From: an uncultured Metabacillus sp.
GTDB taxonomy: Bacteria; Bacillota; Bacilli; Bacillales; Bacillaceae
DNA: 64,000 nt
Direction: 5' to 3'
Assembly: GCF_947503125.1 (NCBI RefSeq)
Contig: NZ_CANNCR010000010.1
Span: 1-64,000 of the forward strand
The translations under genes and the position numbers were made by a program. Shown piece by piece: positions 16,467 to 25,763 of this stretch. The stretch's first letter is position 1. Every line of letters starts with the position of its first letter. A model generated the notes under the pieces. It was given only the letters and a program-made list of their open reading frames with translations, made no database searches and was not told where the DNA came from.

Positions 16467-17241
16467 TGTCATAAAAGATATAGAATTTTGGCGGTTAGTT
16501 GCCGGTTATCTATTTATATTGTTATTAATTGTTTTTGTAAAATGGCGCGGCTTAAAACGAGAAAAACAAATTATCGTCTCAACAGCAAGAATGACGATTC
16601 AATTAATTTTAGTAGGCTATATTTTAACTTACATTATTGAACAACCAAATCCATTTCTTATTACGCTTATCATCATCCTAATGCTATGGTTTGCTGTTTA
16701 CAATACATATAAACAAGTGGCAATTCCAATAAGCAGGAAGCTAAAGCAGATCATCGCCATTTCGATGGCAGCAGGTTCAATCGTAACCTTGCTTTATTTT
16801 AATTTTGTTGTGATCCATTTTCAGCCATGGTATGAACCACAATATCTGATTCCAATTGCAGGGATGATTATCGGAAACTCGATGACAGGCATTACATTGG
16901 GGGTAAAGAATTTAATTGAAGGGATCCAAAGGGAAAAACATCTTATTGAAGGAGCGCTTATGCTTGGGGCAACACCAGAAGCAGCAACGAAATCAGTTGT
17001 CAACTCAGCATTTGATTCAGCGATCTTGCCGTCCATTAATAGTTTAGTAGGAATGGGAATTGTGTTTTTACCAGGGATGATGACAGGGCAAATCTTAGCG
17101 GGTATTAGTCCGCTAATCGCCATTGAGTATCAGATCGCCGTTTTATTAGGGATTACCGGCAGTGTGGCGTTAACGGTTATGATCTTTACCCATTTTGGGT
17201 ATCGAACGTTTTTTAATGAACGGGACCAGTTTGATGCTTGA
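16459..17241 (+). CDS. fetB: ABC transporter permease, FetB/YbbM-like (UPF0014)
   Basis: This 260-residue membrane protein with about seven helices belongs to UPF0014. The family blocks ISRKLKQ, IAGMIIGNSMTGITLGVKNL and FLPGMMTGQILAGISPLIAIEYQIAVL are visible. It partners with the ATPase at 15834, whose 3' end it overlaps. The pair probably exports iron or another metal/small ligand, by analogy with E. coli FetAB. A small palindrome (CTAAGCATCATGCTTAG near 17309) lies after the gene, before the symporter. Confidence 0.8.
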   Translation: MSNVIKDIEFWRLVAGYLFILLLIVFVKWRGLKREKQIIVSTARMTIQLILVGYILTYIIEQPNPFLITLIIILMLWFAVYNTYKQVAIPISRKLKQIIAISMAAGSIVTLLYFNFVVIHFQPWYEPQYLIPIAGMIIGNSMTGITLGVKNLIEGIQREKHLIEGALMLGATPEAATKSVVNSAFDSAILPSINSLVGMGIVFLPGMMTGQILAGISPLIAIEYQIAVLLGITGSVALTVMIFTHFGYRTFFNERDQFDA

Positions 17242-17349
17242 TGTTTGTCTCTTATCATCGGAACATAAAAAATAATTGCCTAGGGTAGACAGTCTTGATA
17301 TAACTAAACTAAGCATCATGCTTAGAAGCCGAAATTTAAGGAGCAGAGT

Positions 17350-18861
17350 ATGAATCTTTCTAATTTTATCTTTTTTCTGTTCATACTTTCAGGAACGTTA
17401 ATTATTACATATTGGGCTGCAAAAAGAGTCACAACAACACAGCAATTTTATTCTGTATCACACAGTTTAACTGGTTTTCAAAATGGGCTGGCAATTGCGG
17501 GAGACTTTATGAGTGCGGCCTCATTTCTTGGGATTACAGGAGCTGTTGCCTTGTATGGTTTCGACGGATTTTTTTACTCGATTGGCTTTCTTGCCTCCTT
17601 TTTCCTGCTTTTATTTGTTTTTGCCGAGCCGATTCGCAATCTCGGTACCTTTACACTTGGGGATGTCATTTTTTCGAGATTCCCGGAACAACGAATTCGT
17701 TTGCTATTAGGTTTTAGTACCATTATGATTTCCGTTTTATATATTATTCCACAGATTGTTGCAGCTGGGCTTCTCGTTCATTTAATGCTGGGAATGAATT
17801 ATAGCTCTTCCGTATGGGTGATCGGCAGCTTGATGACATTGTATGTCATTTTTGGCGGTATGGTTTCTGCTTCATGGGTTCAAATTATTAAAACGGTTCT
17901 CTTATTGTCAGGGACTTTTTTGATGACATTAATGATAATGGCTCGTTTTGACTGGAATATTCTCCAATTATTCCACCTTGTAAAGGAAAATACACCGTAT
18001 GGGGAGCAGTTTTTTTCTCCTGGCAACCTATTTAAGGATGCTTCAGAAATGCTGTCTCTCAATCTCACATTAATTCTTGGAACGGCTGGGTTGCCGCATA
18101 TTTTAGTCCGTGTTTTTACTGTCAAGGATGCAAGAGCTGTTCGGAAATCGATTATTACATCGACATGGATTATCGGCCTGTTCTATTGTATCATGCTAGT
18201 TTTAGGCATGGGAGCGGTCGCTCTTGTCGGCTGGGAAAGATTGATTGAAGTCGATGCTACAGGAAATCTTTCTGCATTGTTATTATCGTCCGTACTTGGA
18301 GGTGATTTCCTCGTTGCGTTTATATCAGCAATCGCATTTGCCACCATCTTAGCTGTCGTAACAGGACTTGTCACCGCTGCAACTTCATCCTTTACCCATG
18401 ATATTTATCATCATGTGCTGCGAAAGGGGAAGGCAACAGAAAGGCAGCAAATGCAGGTTGCTAAGCTTGCTGCTGTATGTGTTGGGTTATTGTCTATCAT
18501 TCTTTCTCTTAGTCTAAAAGAAAGTAATGTTACCTATCTTGTATCCTTAACATTTGCCATAGCAGCGGCTACAAATCTTCCACTATTACTATTCACATTA
18601 TATTGGAAGCGTTTTAATTCGACTGGAGCAATTGTAGGCGTTCTTTCCGGTTTATCAGGTTCATTGCTAGTTGTTTTACTTGGTCCGCAAATGGAACTTT
18701 TAGGAAATAAAATGCTTATCCCTCTCGAAAATCCTGGAATCATCGCTATTCCTTGCGGCTTTTTAGGAGCAATTTTAGGAACCCTTTTCTCTAAAAAGGA
18801 GGTAGATGAAGAGATGTTTACTAAACTAGTTGTACAAGCCCAAACTGGGGTGAAACGATAG
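17350..18861 (+). CDS. Sodium/solute symporter (ActP/YwcA-like, acetate/pyruvate type)
   Basis: This 503-residue SSF-family transporter has ~13 helices and the motifs LTGFQNGLAIAGDFMSAASFLGITG and LILGTAGLPHILVRVFTVKDARAVRKS, typical of the ActP/MctC subfamily for acetate, propionate or pyruvate. It begins at ATG 17350 with AAGGAG upstream. It is followed 38 bp later by a LytS-type kinase and its response regulator, then a DUF485 gene and a second symporter of the same subfamily at 22000. The arrangement suggests that the two-component system senses a short monocarboxylate and regulates its uptake. Which substrate is used cannot be read from sequence. Confidence 0.88.
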   Translation: MNLSNFIFFLFILSGTLIITYWAAKRVTTTQQFYSVSHSLTGFQNGLAIAGDFMSAASFLGITGAVALYGFDGFFYSIGFLASFFLLLFVFAEPIRNLGTFTLGDVIFSRFPEQRIRLLLGFSTIMISVLYIIPQIVAAGLLVHLMLGMNYSSSVWVIGSLMTLYVIFGGMVSASWVQIIKTVLLLSGTFLMTLMIMARFDWNILQLFHLVKENTPYGEQFFSPGNLFKDASEMLSLNLTLILGTAGLPHILVRVFTVKDARAVRKSIITSTWIIGLFYCIMLVLGMGAVALVGWERLIEVDATGNLSALLLSSVLGGDFLVAFISAIAFATILAVVTGLVTAATSSFTHDIYHHVLRKGKATERQQMQVAKLAAVCVGLLSIILSLSLKESNVTYLVSLTFAIAAATNLPLLLFTLYWKRFNSTGAIVGVLSGLSGSLLVVLLGPQMELLGNKMLIPLENPGIIAIPCGFLGAILGTLFSKKEVDEEMFTKLVVQAQTGVKR

Positions 18862-18899
18862 GAGAAAACAGGAATTAGGAAATGAGAGCAGGTGACAAC

Positions 18900-20657
18900 T
18901 TGGGGGATTTAACGATTATATTATTTGAACGAATTGGCATGTTGTTGATTTTTGCTTTTATGCTGACGCGGATTCCTTCTTTCCGCTATCTATTGGATCG
19001 TGAGCTTTCTGTTAAAACAACCATCTATCATTCTATTATTTTTGGTATTTTAGCGATTGCAGGGGCTCAAGCGGGTGTAAAGATAGCGGATGGACAGATT
19101 ACTTCACATATATGGGTGTTACAGCTTGCTGAGGGCGAAATGCTTGTCGGGTCATCCTTGGTAGCGATTGTCATTTCCGGTTTGTTTGGAGGCCCATATG
19201 TAGGGCTTGGCGCAGGAACTATTGTTGCCGTTTATTGTTATTTGTTAGGGGGAGAGCATGTACTTGCTGTTTGTCTGGCAAATATGCTTTCAGGGTTGAT
19301 CGCTGGTTATACCGCACGCTTTTTTTCACATGAACGGGTCATCGCCTCGGAAAAAGCATTATTTATTGGAATGTTTGCTCCGATTTTGCATATGGCTTTT
19401 TTATTGATATTTACATCAACACCTGAGGAAACAATTGAGCTGGTCAATACAATTGGAATTCCGCTTGTTGTCACAAATAGTGTAGCCATCGCGATCTTTA
19501 CAGCCATGATTCGGATTGCATTAAATGAAAAAGAACAAGAGGCAGCGTTAGAAACAAAACGCGCCTTAAAAATTGCGGAGGAAACTTTACCTTTTTTAAA
19601 GCGTGGGTTGAATTTTCAAACGGCAGCGAAGATTGCTGATCTGTTGCGTGAAGAATTAAAAATTCCTGCTGTTGCCCTAACTGACACGGAAAAGGTCCTT
19701 GCCCATACAGGACTAGGCTTTGATCATCACCATCATAACCAACCTATTCGATCTCAATTCACTAGATTGGCTATCGAAACTGGTGAAATCCAAGCAGCTT
19801 ATGGGACTGAACAGATACAATGCAATAACCCCGATTGTCCCTTACAGGCAGCTATTATCGTCCCTATCCGGGAATCAGGTGAAGTAACCGGATTGATTCA
19901 ATTGTTTTTTAGAAGATCGCAGCAAATTCGAGCGGTTGAGATTGCTTTTGCGCATGGATTAGGAAAATTAATTTCTAACCAGTTGGATGCAGTTGCTGCT
20001 GAGAAAATGAAAACAATGGTTCAAGAAGCGGAATTACGACATTTACAGGCACAAGTTAATCCCCATTTCTTGTTTAATACACTCCATGTCATTTCGGCAT
20101 TAATACAGAAAAATCCAGGGCAAGCACGAGGGTTAATTGTACAATTAGGGCAAATTTTGCGAAGCAGTTTGAAATTATCGTCAGCTTCATTAATTACTTT
20201 GAATCAAGAAAGTACCTATTTGCATTCCTATATTGAGATTATGAAGGCGAGGTTTTCAGACCAATTAACCATTGAGGTGGATATGGAAAATGGGGTAGGA
20301 GCGGCAATGATTCCTCCTTTTACCTTACAACCGTTAGTCGAAAACTGTATTAATCATGGATTAAAAAATGTTTCATCAGGCGGAATGATCTGGATAAAAG
20401 CGAAGAAAAAGGGTAATTCCGTGGTGATTGAGATAAAAGACAATGGAAGCGGTTTTCCCCCTACATTGATAAGCTGTTTAGGTAGTAAACCGTTACAAAG
20501 TGAAAAAGGAAATGGCATTGCCATTTATAATGTTAATCAACGGCTAACGACGATAATTGGTGAAACAGCCCGATTGCAATTTCGAAATCGTTCTTCTGGA
20601 GGTAGTCTAATCACGTTTACTCTACCAATATCCGTAAAGGGAAGGGACAAAAAATGA
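18900..20657 (+). CDS. LytS-type sensor histidine kinase
   Basis: This ~585-residue kinase has the N-terminal 5-TM LytS domain (LTIILFERIGMLLIFAFMLTRIPSFRYLL...), a GAF-like region in the middle (from about TLPFLKRGLNFQTAAKIADLL), then the His_kinase block with HLQAQVNPHFLFNTLHVISALIQ (phospho-acceptor His in NPHFLFN) and a HATPase domain (PLVENCINHG, DNGSGFP). I prefer the TTG at 18900, where homology begins, with GCAGGTGA 6 bp upstream; ATG 18882 is an alternative. Its stop overlaps the ATG of the response regulator (ATGA). Relatives YpdA/LytS sense pyruvate or related signals, which fits the flanking symporters. Confidence 0.9.
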   Translation: MGDLTIILFERIGMLLIFAFMLTRIPSFRYLLDRELSVKTTIYHSIIFGILAIAGAQAGVKIADGQITSHIWVLQLAEGEMLVGSSLVAIVISGLFGGPYVGLGAGTIVAVYCYLLGGEHVLAVCLANMLSGLIAGYTARFFSHERVIASEKALFIGMFAPILHMAFLLIFTSTPEETIELVNTIGIPLVVTNSVAIAIFTAMIRIALNEKEQEAALETKRALKIAEETLPFLKRGLNFQTAAKIADLLREELKIPAVALTDTEKVLAHTGLGFDHHHHNQPIRSQFTRLAIETGEIQAAYGTEQIQCNNPDCPLQAAIIVPIRESGEVTGLIQLFFRRSQQIRAVEIAFAHGLGKLISNQLDAVAAEKMKTMVQEAELRHLQAQVNPHFLFNTLHVISALIQKNPGQARGLIVQLGQILRSSLKLSSASLITLNQESTYLHSYIEIMKARFSDQLTIEVDMENGVGAAMIPPFTLQPLVENCINHGLKNVSSGGMIWIKAKKKGNSVVIEIKDNGSGFPPTLISCLGSKPLQSEKGNGIAIYNVNQRLTTIIGETARLQFRNRSSGGSLITFTLPISVKGRDKK

Positions 20658-21382
20658 AAATAAAAGTTATGATTGCAGAGGATGAAAGACTGACAAGAGA
20701 AGACTTAGCTTTTTTAATTCAACAGGAAGAAGAGTTTATTCTATGCCCTAGTGCGGAAAATGGGCAACAGCTTATTGAGTTATATGAACAATATAAACCA
20801 GATCTTGTCATTCTTGATATCAACATGCCATCTTTATCTGGAATTGAAGCGGCAAAACAGCTTAGGAAGCTCTCAAATGGAAAGAGTAAGCCATATTTAA
20901 TCTTTACAACTGCATATGATGAATATGCTGTTGAAGCATTTAATCTAGAAGCGGTGGATTACCTTCTAAAACCCTATGATGTTGAAAGGTTTAGGGAAGC
21001 ATTATCACGTGTTCAAAAGCAAATGGTGCAGCCTGAACGAAAGAACAGTAACTCTTCAAAGCTGTTAATTGATAATGGGGAAAAGGTTGTTGTCTTAACA
21101 CCACAGTCCATATATTATGCTGTCCGCTCAGAACGGCTCGTTGACATACATACAGATAAAGGGCTCATTCAAACGAAAATGACACTTCAGGAACTGGAAG
21201 AAAAGCTGCCGCCCGCTTTTTTCCGTTCACATCGCAGTTATTTAGTAAACCTTGATTATATCGATGAAATCGTCCCTTGGTTTAACGGGGCATATAATAT
21301 CATTCTAAAAAATATTGACCAAACAAAAATTCCGGTAAGTCGTTCAGCAGCGAAGCAGCTTTTTGATCTGTTACAGGATTGA
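20654..21382 (+). CDS. LytTR-family response regulator
   Basis: This 242-residue response regulator has an N-terminal receiver domain (MIAEDERLTREDLAFL, phospho-Asp in LVILDINMPSLSGIEA, conserved TTAYDEYAVEAF and KPYDVERF) and a C-terminal LytTR DNA-binding domain (FFRSHRSYLVNLDYIDEI, KIPVSRSAAKQLFDLL). It is co-translated with the LytS-type kinase. The likely target is the promoter region just downstream (21390-21520) that drives the DUF485/symporter pair. Confidence 0.92.
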   Translation: MKIKVMIAEDERLTREDLAFLIQQEEEFILCPSAENGQQLIELYEQYKPDLVILDINMPSLSGIEAAKQLRKLSNGKSKPYLIFTTAYDEYAVEAFNLEAVDYLLKPYDVERFREALSRVQKQMVQPERKNSNSSKLLIDNGEKVVVLTPQSIYYAVRSERLVDIHTDKGLIQTKMTLQELEEKLPPAFFRSHRSYLVNLDYIDEIVPWFNGAYNIILKNIDQTKIPVSRSAAKQLFDLLQD

Positions 21383-21470
21383 AAAGCTGGTGCATGTTAA
21401 ATAGGGGAATAGGCATTTCGAACACAGTTTTCTGCAATTGAGACATCATTGTGAACATTTTACGAATATT

Positions 21471-21518
21471 TTAACAATTGATTACAATTTGATCTTATAC
21501 TGTTTGTAACCGCTTACA
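21471..21518 (+). promoter_or_regulatory. Promoter with perfect cre-like site for the DUF485-symporter pair
   Basis: A TATACT -10 lies at 21496-21501. The best -35, TTAACA at 21471, is 19 bp away, so the promoter is weak and probably needs the LytTR regulator. TGTAACCGCTTACA at 21505-21518 matches the cre consensus TGWAANCGNTNWCA fully and sits just behind the -10, where CcpA would block transcription. This predicts repression by glucose. Confidence 0.6.
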
Positions 21519-21578
21519 GTGTATAGTTATGAAAGGAGGTTTATTTTATCTATTTCACCATTTAAGGGGGAGTTTTTT

Positions 21579-21920
21579 ATGAGCATGAATGAAAATTCAT
21601 TAAAACAACAAATGGAACGATCACAAACCTCTATTGATTATTCAAAAATCGCCCAATCTGCAAAATTCAAGGAACTGCTTCGGAAAAAACGCAATTTTAT
21701 TCTGCCAATGTCCTTATTCTATTTAGCCTTTTATTTTACATTGCCTATAATGACAGCTTATTCTACCGTATTAAATCAACCTGCATTTGGTTCGGTTAGC
21801 TGGGCGTGGGTATTTGCGTTTGCTCAATTTATTATGACGTGGGCATTATGTATTCTTTATTCAAAGCGAGCGGCAAAATTTGATGAAATGGTTAATGAAA
21901 TAATTGAAGAAGCAAAATAA
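21579..21920 (+). CDS. DUF485 membrane protein, symporter partner
   Basis: This 113-residue protein has two hydrophobic helices (FILPMSLFYLAFYFTLPIMTAY and VSWAWVFAFAQFIMTWALCILY) and a charged N-terminus. DUF485 proteins (B. subtilis YwcB, E. coli YjcH) are almost always encoded next to ActP-type symporters. The start is ATG 21579 with AAGGGGGAG upstream. The longer frame from GTG 21519 has no ribosome-binding site; a good AAAGGAGGT at 21532-21540 is not followed by a usable start codon. Confidence 0.85.
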   Translation: MSMNENSLKQQMERSQTSIDYSKIAQSAKFKELLRKKRNFILPMSLFYLAFYFTLPIMTAYSTVLNQPAFGSVSWAWVFAFAQFIMTWALCILYSKRAAKFDEMVNEIIEEAK

Positions 21921-21999
21921 AAGCTTTAAGTTCAATTAGAAATAAAGTTAAGTACTATTTTCGTGTGGTGGGAGAAGAGAACAAGGGAGGAAAAGGTTC

Positions 22000-23541
22000 A
22001 TGAATACACTAGCATTTTCGCTGTTTTTAGGTATTGTGGCTTTAACACTTGTCATAACGTATTATGCCTCCAAAAAAACAAAAACGACGAGCGATTTCTA
22101 TACAGCTGATGGAAGTTTGACTGGCTGGCAAAACGGGATGGCGATTGCAGGAGACTATATGTCAGCCGCATCATTTCTCGGAATCGCCGGCATGATAGCC
22201 CTTTCCGGTTTTGACGGCTTTTTCTACAGCATTGGTTTTCTTGTTGCCTATCTCGTTGTTTTATATATTGTTGCTGAACCTCTTCGTAATTTAGGGAAAT
22301 ATACAATGGCCGATATGATTGCAGCACGATTTAATGCGAAACAGGTGAGGGGAGTAGCTGCGTTAAACACGATCGCGATCTCGATTTTCTATATGATTGC
22401 CCAGCTGGTTGGTGCAGGGGGACTCATTCATTTATTACTTGGACTTGATTATGTTTATTCTGTATTAATCGTTGGTACATTGATGACAGTATATGTTGTA
22501 TTTGGCGGTATGACTGCAACAAGCTGGGTGCAAATCGTTAAGGCAGCACTATTAATGATTGGAACATTCATTATTTCAATCATTGTTTTTGCAAAGTTTG
22601 ATTTTAGTATTTTCAAAATGTTTACAGAAATGAAAGCTGCAACTCCATTAGGAGACGGTTTCTTGAATCCGGGAAATAAATTTAAAGACCCTTTAGATAC
22701 GATTTCACTTAATTTAGCGCTTGTATTAGGTACTGCTGGGTTACCGCATATTTTAATTCGCTTTTTTACCGTAAAAGACGCGATTACAGCTCGCAAATCT
22801 GTTGTGTATGCAACATGGATTATTGGTTTATTTTATGTGATGACCATTTTCCTTGGCTTTGGAGCAGCAGCGTTTGTAGGATATGACAAAATCATTGAAG
22901 CGAATGCTGCAGGGAATATGGCAGCCCCATTACTTGCTGAAGCAATAGGCGGAGATTTCTTGTTTGCTTTTGTTTCAGCCGTTGCCTTTGCGACGATTTT
23001 GGCCGTAGTTGCCGGTCTTGTGCTTTCAGCAGCATCAGCGTTTGCTCATGATTTTTATAGCCACATTGTACGCCGCGGGAATGCTACTGAAAAGGAACAA
23101 GTGGTTGCGGCAAGATGGGCGTCTGTTGGTGTGTCAGTATTATCGGTTATTCTTGCTTTATTTGCCCAAAAGATGAATGTTGCTTTCCTTGTTTCATTAG
23201 CCTTCGCGGTAGCTGCGAGCGCTAACCTGCCAATTATTTTGTTAACGATTTTTTGGAAACGATTTAATACAACAGGTGCTGTAGTAGGTATGCTTGTTGG
23301 ATTAATTAGTTCACTTGCGCTGGTTGCTGTTAGTCCAAGTGTTTTGTCACCAGAAGCAGGAGCAGCGATTCTTATTGGAGAACCGCTTTTCAAATTAGCA
23401 AATCCTGGGATTGTTTCGATTCCTTTAGGCTTTATTGGAGCGATTTTAGGAACTCTTCTATCCAGTAAAAAAGAGGATGCAAAGAAGTTTGATGAAATCC
23501 TTGTTAAAGCTAATACAGGAGTGTCAACCACTATGAAGTAG
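22000..23541 (+). CDS. Sodium/solute symporter (ActP/YwcA-like), second copy
   Basis: This 513-residue SSF symporter is closely similar to the one at 17350 (LTGWQNGMAIAGDYMSAASFLGIAG; LALVLGTAGLPHILIRFFTVKDA). It follows the DUF485 gene, the standard pairing for cation/acetate symporters. The promoter upstream carries a cre-like site, so this copy is probably the one controlled by carbon catabolite repression and by the LytS/LytT-like system. Having two paralogues around one sensor pair may mean different affinities or substrates. Confidence 0.9.
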   Translation: MNTLAFSLFLGIVALTLVITYYASKKTKTTSDFYTADGSLTGWQNGMAIAGDYMSAASFLGIAGMIALSGFDGFFYSIGFLVAYLVVLYIVAEPLRNLGKYTMADMIAARFNAKQVRGVAALNTIAISIFYMIAQLVGAGGLIHLLLGLDYVYSVLIVGTLMTVYVVFGGMTATSWVQIVKAALLMIGTFIISIIVFAKFDFSIFKMFTEMKAATPLGDGFLNPGNKFKDPLDTISLNLALVLGTAGLPHILIRFFTVKDAITARKSVVYATWIIGLFYVMTIFLGFGAAAFVGYDKIIEANAAGNMAAPLLAEAIGGDFLFAFVSAVAFATILAVVAGLVLSAASAFAHDFYSHIVRRGNATEKEQVVAARWASVGVSVLSVILALFAQKMNVAFLVSLAFAVAASANLPIILLTIFWKRFNTTGAVVGMLVGLISSLALVAVSPSVLSPEAGAAILIGEPLFKLANPGIVSIPLGFIGAILGTLLSSKKEDAKKFDEILVKANTGVSTTMK

Positions 23542-23554
23542 AAAAAGCAGTTTA

Positions 23555-23585
23555 AGGGTCAGTCCTTTGTTGGGGGACTGACCCT
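23555..23585. terminator. Bidirectional terminator between convergent genes
   Basis: AGGGTCAGTCC (23555-23565) pairs with GGACTGACCCT (23575-23585) over 11 bp. It lies between the converging symporter and PhyH genes and can serve both. Confidence 0.8.
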
Positions 23586-23594
23586 ATCTTGTTG

Positions 23595-24371
23595 TTAAAC
23601 TTTTAAGGCAAAGTCTGGTTGATATTCACGGAACGTTGGGTTTTCTCCGCATACCATTAAGCCTTGGCCCCAGTTTACGTGAGTATCGGCAGACGGTTGA
23701 TCCGCTGGGTCACGGTATTGGAATAATACATTTCTGCGCGGCCTTTCACTGCGGTTAATGTCAGAGCCATGGATTGTCAAATAATTAAAAAACAAGACGT
23801 CCCCAGCTTCAGCAGGGCATGGGGTACCGCTCGAGATCGGATATTCCTTTTGGTCTAAGTAGTGACGCCCAATATGGGAAATGGGACCTTGCTTATGAGA
23901 TTTTGGTATCACTCTTAGGCAGCCATTTTCCAAGTCGGCATCATCCAAATGGACACTTGCTGCGAGCATGGTATGGTTGTCATGTGGAAAATAAGGATGA
24001 TCCTGATGCATAGGAAAAGCTGCTCCCTTTTCAGGTGGCTTGACCAACATTTTTGAGTGATGTAATTGAACATTTGGGCCGATAAGCTTTTGTAAAATAG
24101 CCACCATGTTAGGATGAGAAATCGCTTTAGTAAACGAGGCATCATGATAATGAACATCATGAAAACCTTTTAAAACAAGTCTTTTTAACTCGTTTGGCGG
24201 GATATAATCTCCTTGCCATGCGTGATTTCGATCAAGCTTTGCATTTGCTGCGCATTGAATGATTTGTTCAACCGCATTTTTCATTTGTTCTACTTCATCC
24301 TTAGAAAACACTCCTTTAACAAGCAAATAACCATTCTCTTTGTAAAATTCAGCATCTTTTAATGTAATCAT
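23595..24371 (-). CDS. Phytanoyl-CoA dioxygenase (PhyH) family protein
   Basis: This 258-residue Fe(II)/2-oxoglutarate oxygenase has the facial triad H122-x-D124 (FPMHQDHPYF) and H201 (TIHGSDINRSERPRR), with an arginine after it to bind 2-oxoglutarate. The N-terminus (FYKENGYLLVKGVFSKDEVEQMK) is typical of PhyH. It lacks the signature of ectoine hydroxylase, so the substrate is unknown. It is divergent from an AraC regulator that probably controls it. Family members in Bacillus hydroxylate small metabolites or help degrade carbohydrate-linked compounds. Confidence 0.88.
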   Translation of the reverse strand: MITLKDAEFYKENGYLLVKGVFSKDEVEQMKNAVEQIIQCAANAKLDRNHAWQGDYIPPNELKRLVLKGFHDVHYHDASFTKAISHPNMVAILQKLIGPNVQLHHSKMLVKPPEKGAAFPMHQDHPYFPHDNHTMLAASVHLDDADLENGCLRVIPKSHKQGPISHIGRHYLDQKEYPISSGTPCPAEAGDVLFFNYLTIHGSDINRSERPRRNVLFQYRDPADQPSADTHVNWGQGLMVCGENPTFREYQPDFALKV

Positions 24372-24455
24372 CCTAAAATTCCTCCTTTTAGATTGACTGT
24401 AACCTTGCTATAATTTTAGAAAATTAAAAGTTTCAAGTCTTTATCTGGAGAGGCT

Positions 24456-25409
24456 ATGATTTTGTCTAATGAGGACATCGGGGGGAAATGTGTGGTCAAC
24501 CATTCTTGTAGATTGAGTGAAGGAATACTTAATCAATATGCAACAAAGCTGTCTGGAGAAGGAATTTCCTTTAAGGTGCATTATTGGGGTGTTAACCCAA
24601 GGCATTTTAATAACCTATTACATAAGCATTCATTTTTTGAGGTTTGTTATGTACTGAGCGGGGAAGGGGTTTATCATGAACTGGATGGACAATATCAGTT
24701 AAAAAAGGGTTCTGTATTTTTATCCCGACCTAACAATCAACATCAAATTTTAAGTGAAACAGGTCTTTTTTTATTGTTCGTGGCCTTTGAAATCATTGAT
24801 GAAGAATCAAAGGATGATGCGATTAGAACGTTTAATAAACTTGCAATAACAAATAAAATGTTTTTAAATGCTGCTGATGATTCTCCGACTGCTTTAATTT
24901 GGAGGGCTTTGGTCGATTATACATCAAAAGGCGGTGCCAACGAATACAGTTTTATTTCAAATATGGCAGTCACACTTATCTTGTCTTTTCGCTCGATGTT
25001 TTCTGATGAAAAACAAAGAATGGAAAATCAGGAACGATTGTTCTCAAACCGCTTAAGCCATTTATATCAAGCGAAGCTGTTCATCCGTGATAATTTATCA
25101 GATCCATTGAGGCTGGAACATGTTGCTAACAATTTGCACATATCTACACGACATTTATCAAGACTTTTTTCTGAAGAACTTGGTGAAAGCTATTCCAATT
25201 ATATTCGCAGGAAAAGGGTAGAGGAAGCTGCAAGGCTGCTTGAAACGACAAGTATTCCAATTAAAGAAATAACTGACATGACTGGTTTCGGATCCGTACA
25301 TTCCTTTACACGTGTATTTACTTCGATGATGAATGTTTCACCGGCTAAATATCGCAAAAAATACGAAGTAAATGAAGTAAATCATGAAAAAAGAATTATT
25401 AATGAATAG
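24456..25409 (+). CDS. AraC-family regulator with N-terminal cupin domain
   Basis: This 317-residue regulator has a cupin/AraC-binding domain (HKHSFFEVCYVLSGEGVYHELDGQYQLKKGSVFLSRPNNQHQI) and two C-terminal helix-turn-helices (LEHVANNLHISTRHLSRLFSEELGESYSNYIRRKRV... IKEITDMTGFGSVHSFTRVF). It starts at ATG 24456 after GGAGAGG. The divergent layout with the PhyH gene, ~85 bp apart, suggests that it activates that gene in response to a small ligand. Confidence 0.9.
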   Translation: MILSNEDIGGKCVVNHSCRLSEGILNQYATKLSGEGISFKVHYWGVNPRHFNNLLHKHSFFEVCYVLSGEGVYHELDGQYQLKKGSVFLSRPNNQHQILSETGLFLLFVAFEIIDEESKDDAIRTFNKLAITNKMFLNAADDSPTALIWRALVDYTSKGGANEYSFISNMAVTLILSFRSMFSDEKQRMENQERLFSNRLSHLYQAKLFIRDNLSDPLRLEHVANNLHISTRHLSRLFSEELGESYSNYIRRKRVEEAARLLETTSIPIKEITDMTGFGSVHSFTRVFTSMMNVSPAKYRKKYEVNEVNHEKRIINE

Positions 25410-25639
25410 CAAATAAATTTAAGTGATGGGAAATTATTTCCCAGTTTGTTTGAGGGAGTAAGAATCAGAGGTATAATGTAATGAAAATAATTCCTTAAGG
25501 AAAAAATAGGATGGCCAATAATTAATTTGAAATGAATTTGAAATTGATGTTAAACAAACAGAAAAACTTAGCGTTGTGAGGAAACAATCTGATATAGGCA
25601 TTAATAAAATGATTTAAAAATGGATTATTAAATAAAAAT
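25410..25639. other. Intergenic stretch leading to the terminus region
   Basis: AT-rich DNA after the AraC gene. TGGGAAATTATTTCCCAGTTT near 25427 is a weak hairpin that may terminate the AraC transcript. No gene is visible. With the following hairpin and the dif-like site it makes up the ~350-bp gap before the recombinase. Confidence 0.45.
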
Positions 25640-25688
25640 AAATTTCGTCTCAATTACTTAAGTAAACTTTGGTTTTGAGACGAAATTT
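25640..25688. terminator. Hairpin between the AraC gene and the dif-like site
   Basis: AAATTTCGTCTCAA (25640-25653) pairs with TTGAGACGAAATTT (25675-25688), a 14-bp perfect stem with a 21-nt loop that contains the palindrome ACTTAAGT. It lies downstream of the minus-strand recombinase gene and may end its transcript, placing the dif-like site inside the transcribed 3' region. Confidence 0.68.
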
Positions 25689-25698
25689 ATAAATAATA

Positions 25699-25731
<33 letters not shown>

Positions 25732-25763
25732 GAAAGTGAAATTTCAAAAAAGAGAGGCCAAAT

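Noticed and set aside
21519-21578. Extended start for the DUF485 protein at GTG 21519
   Set aside because: There is no ribosome-binding site ahead of it, it begins right behind the cre-like site, and the ATG at 21579 has AAGGGGGAG in front.
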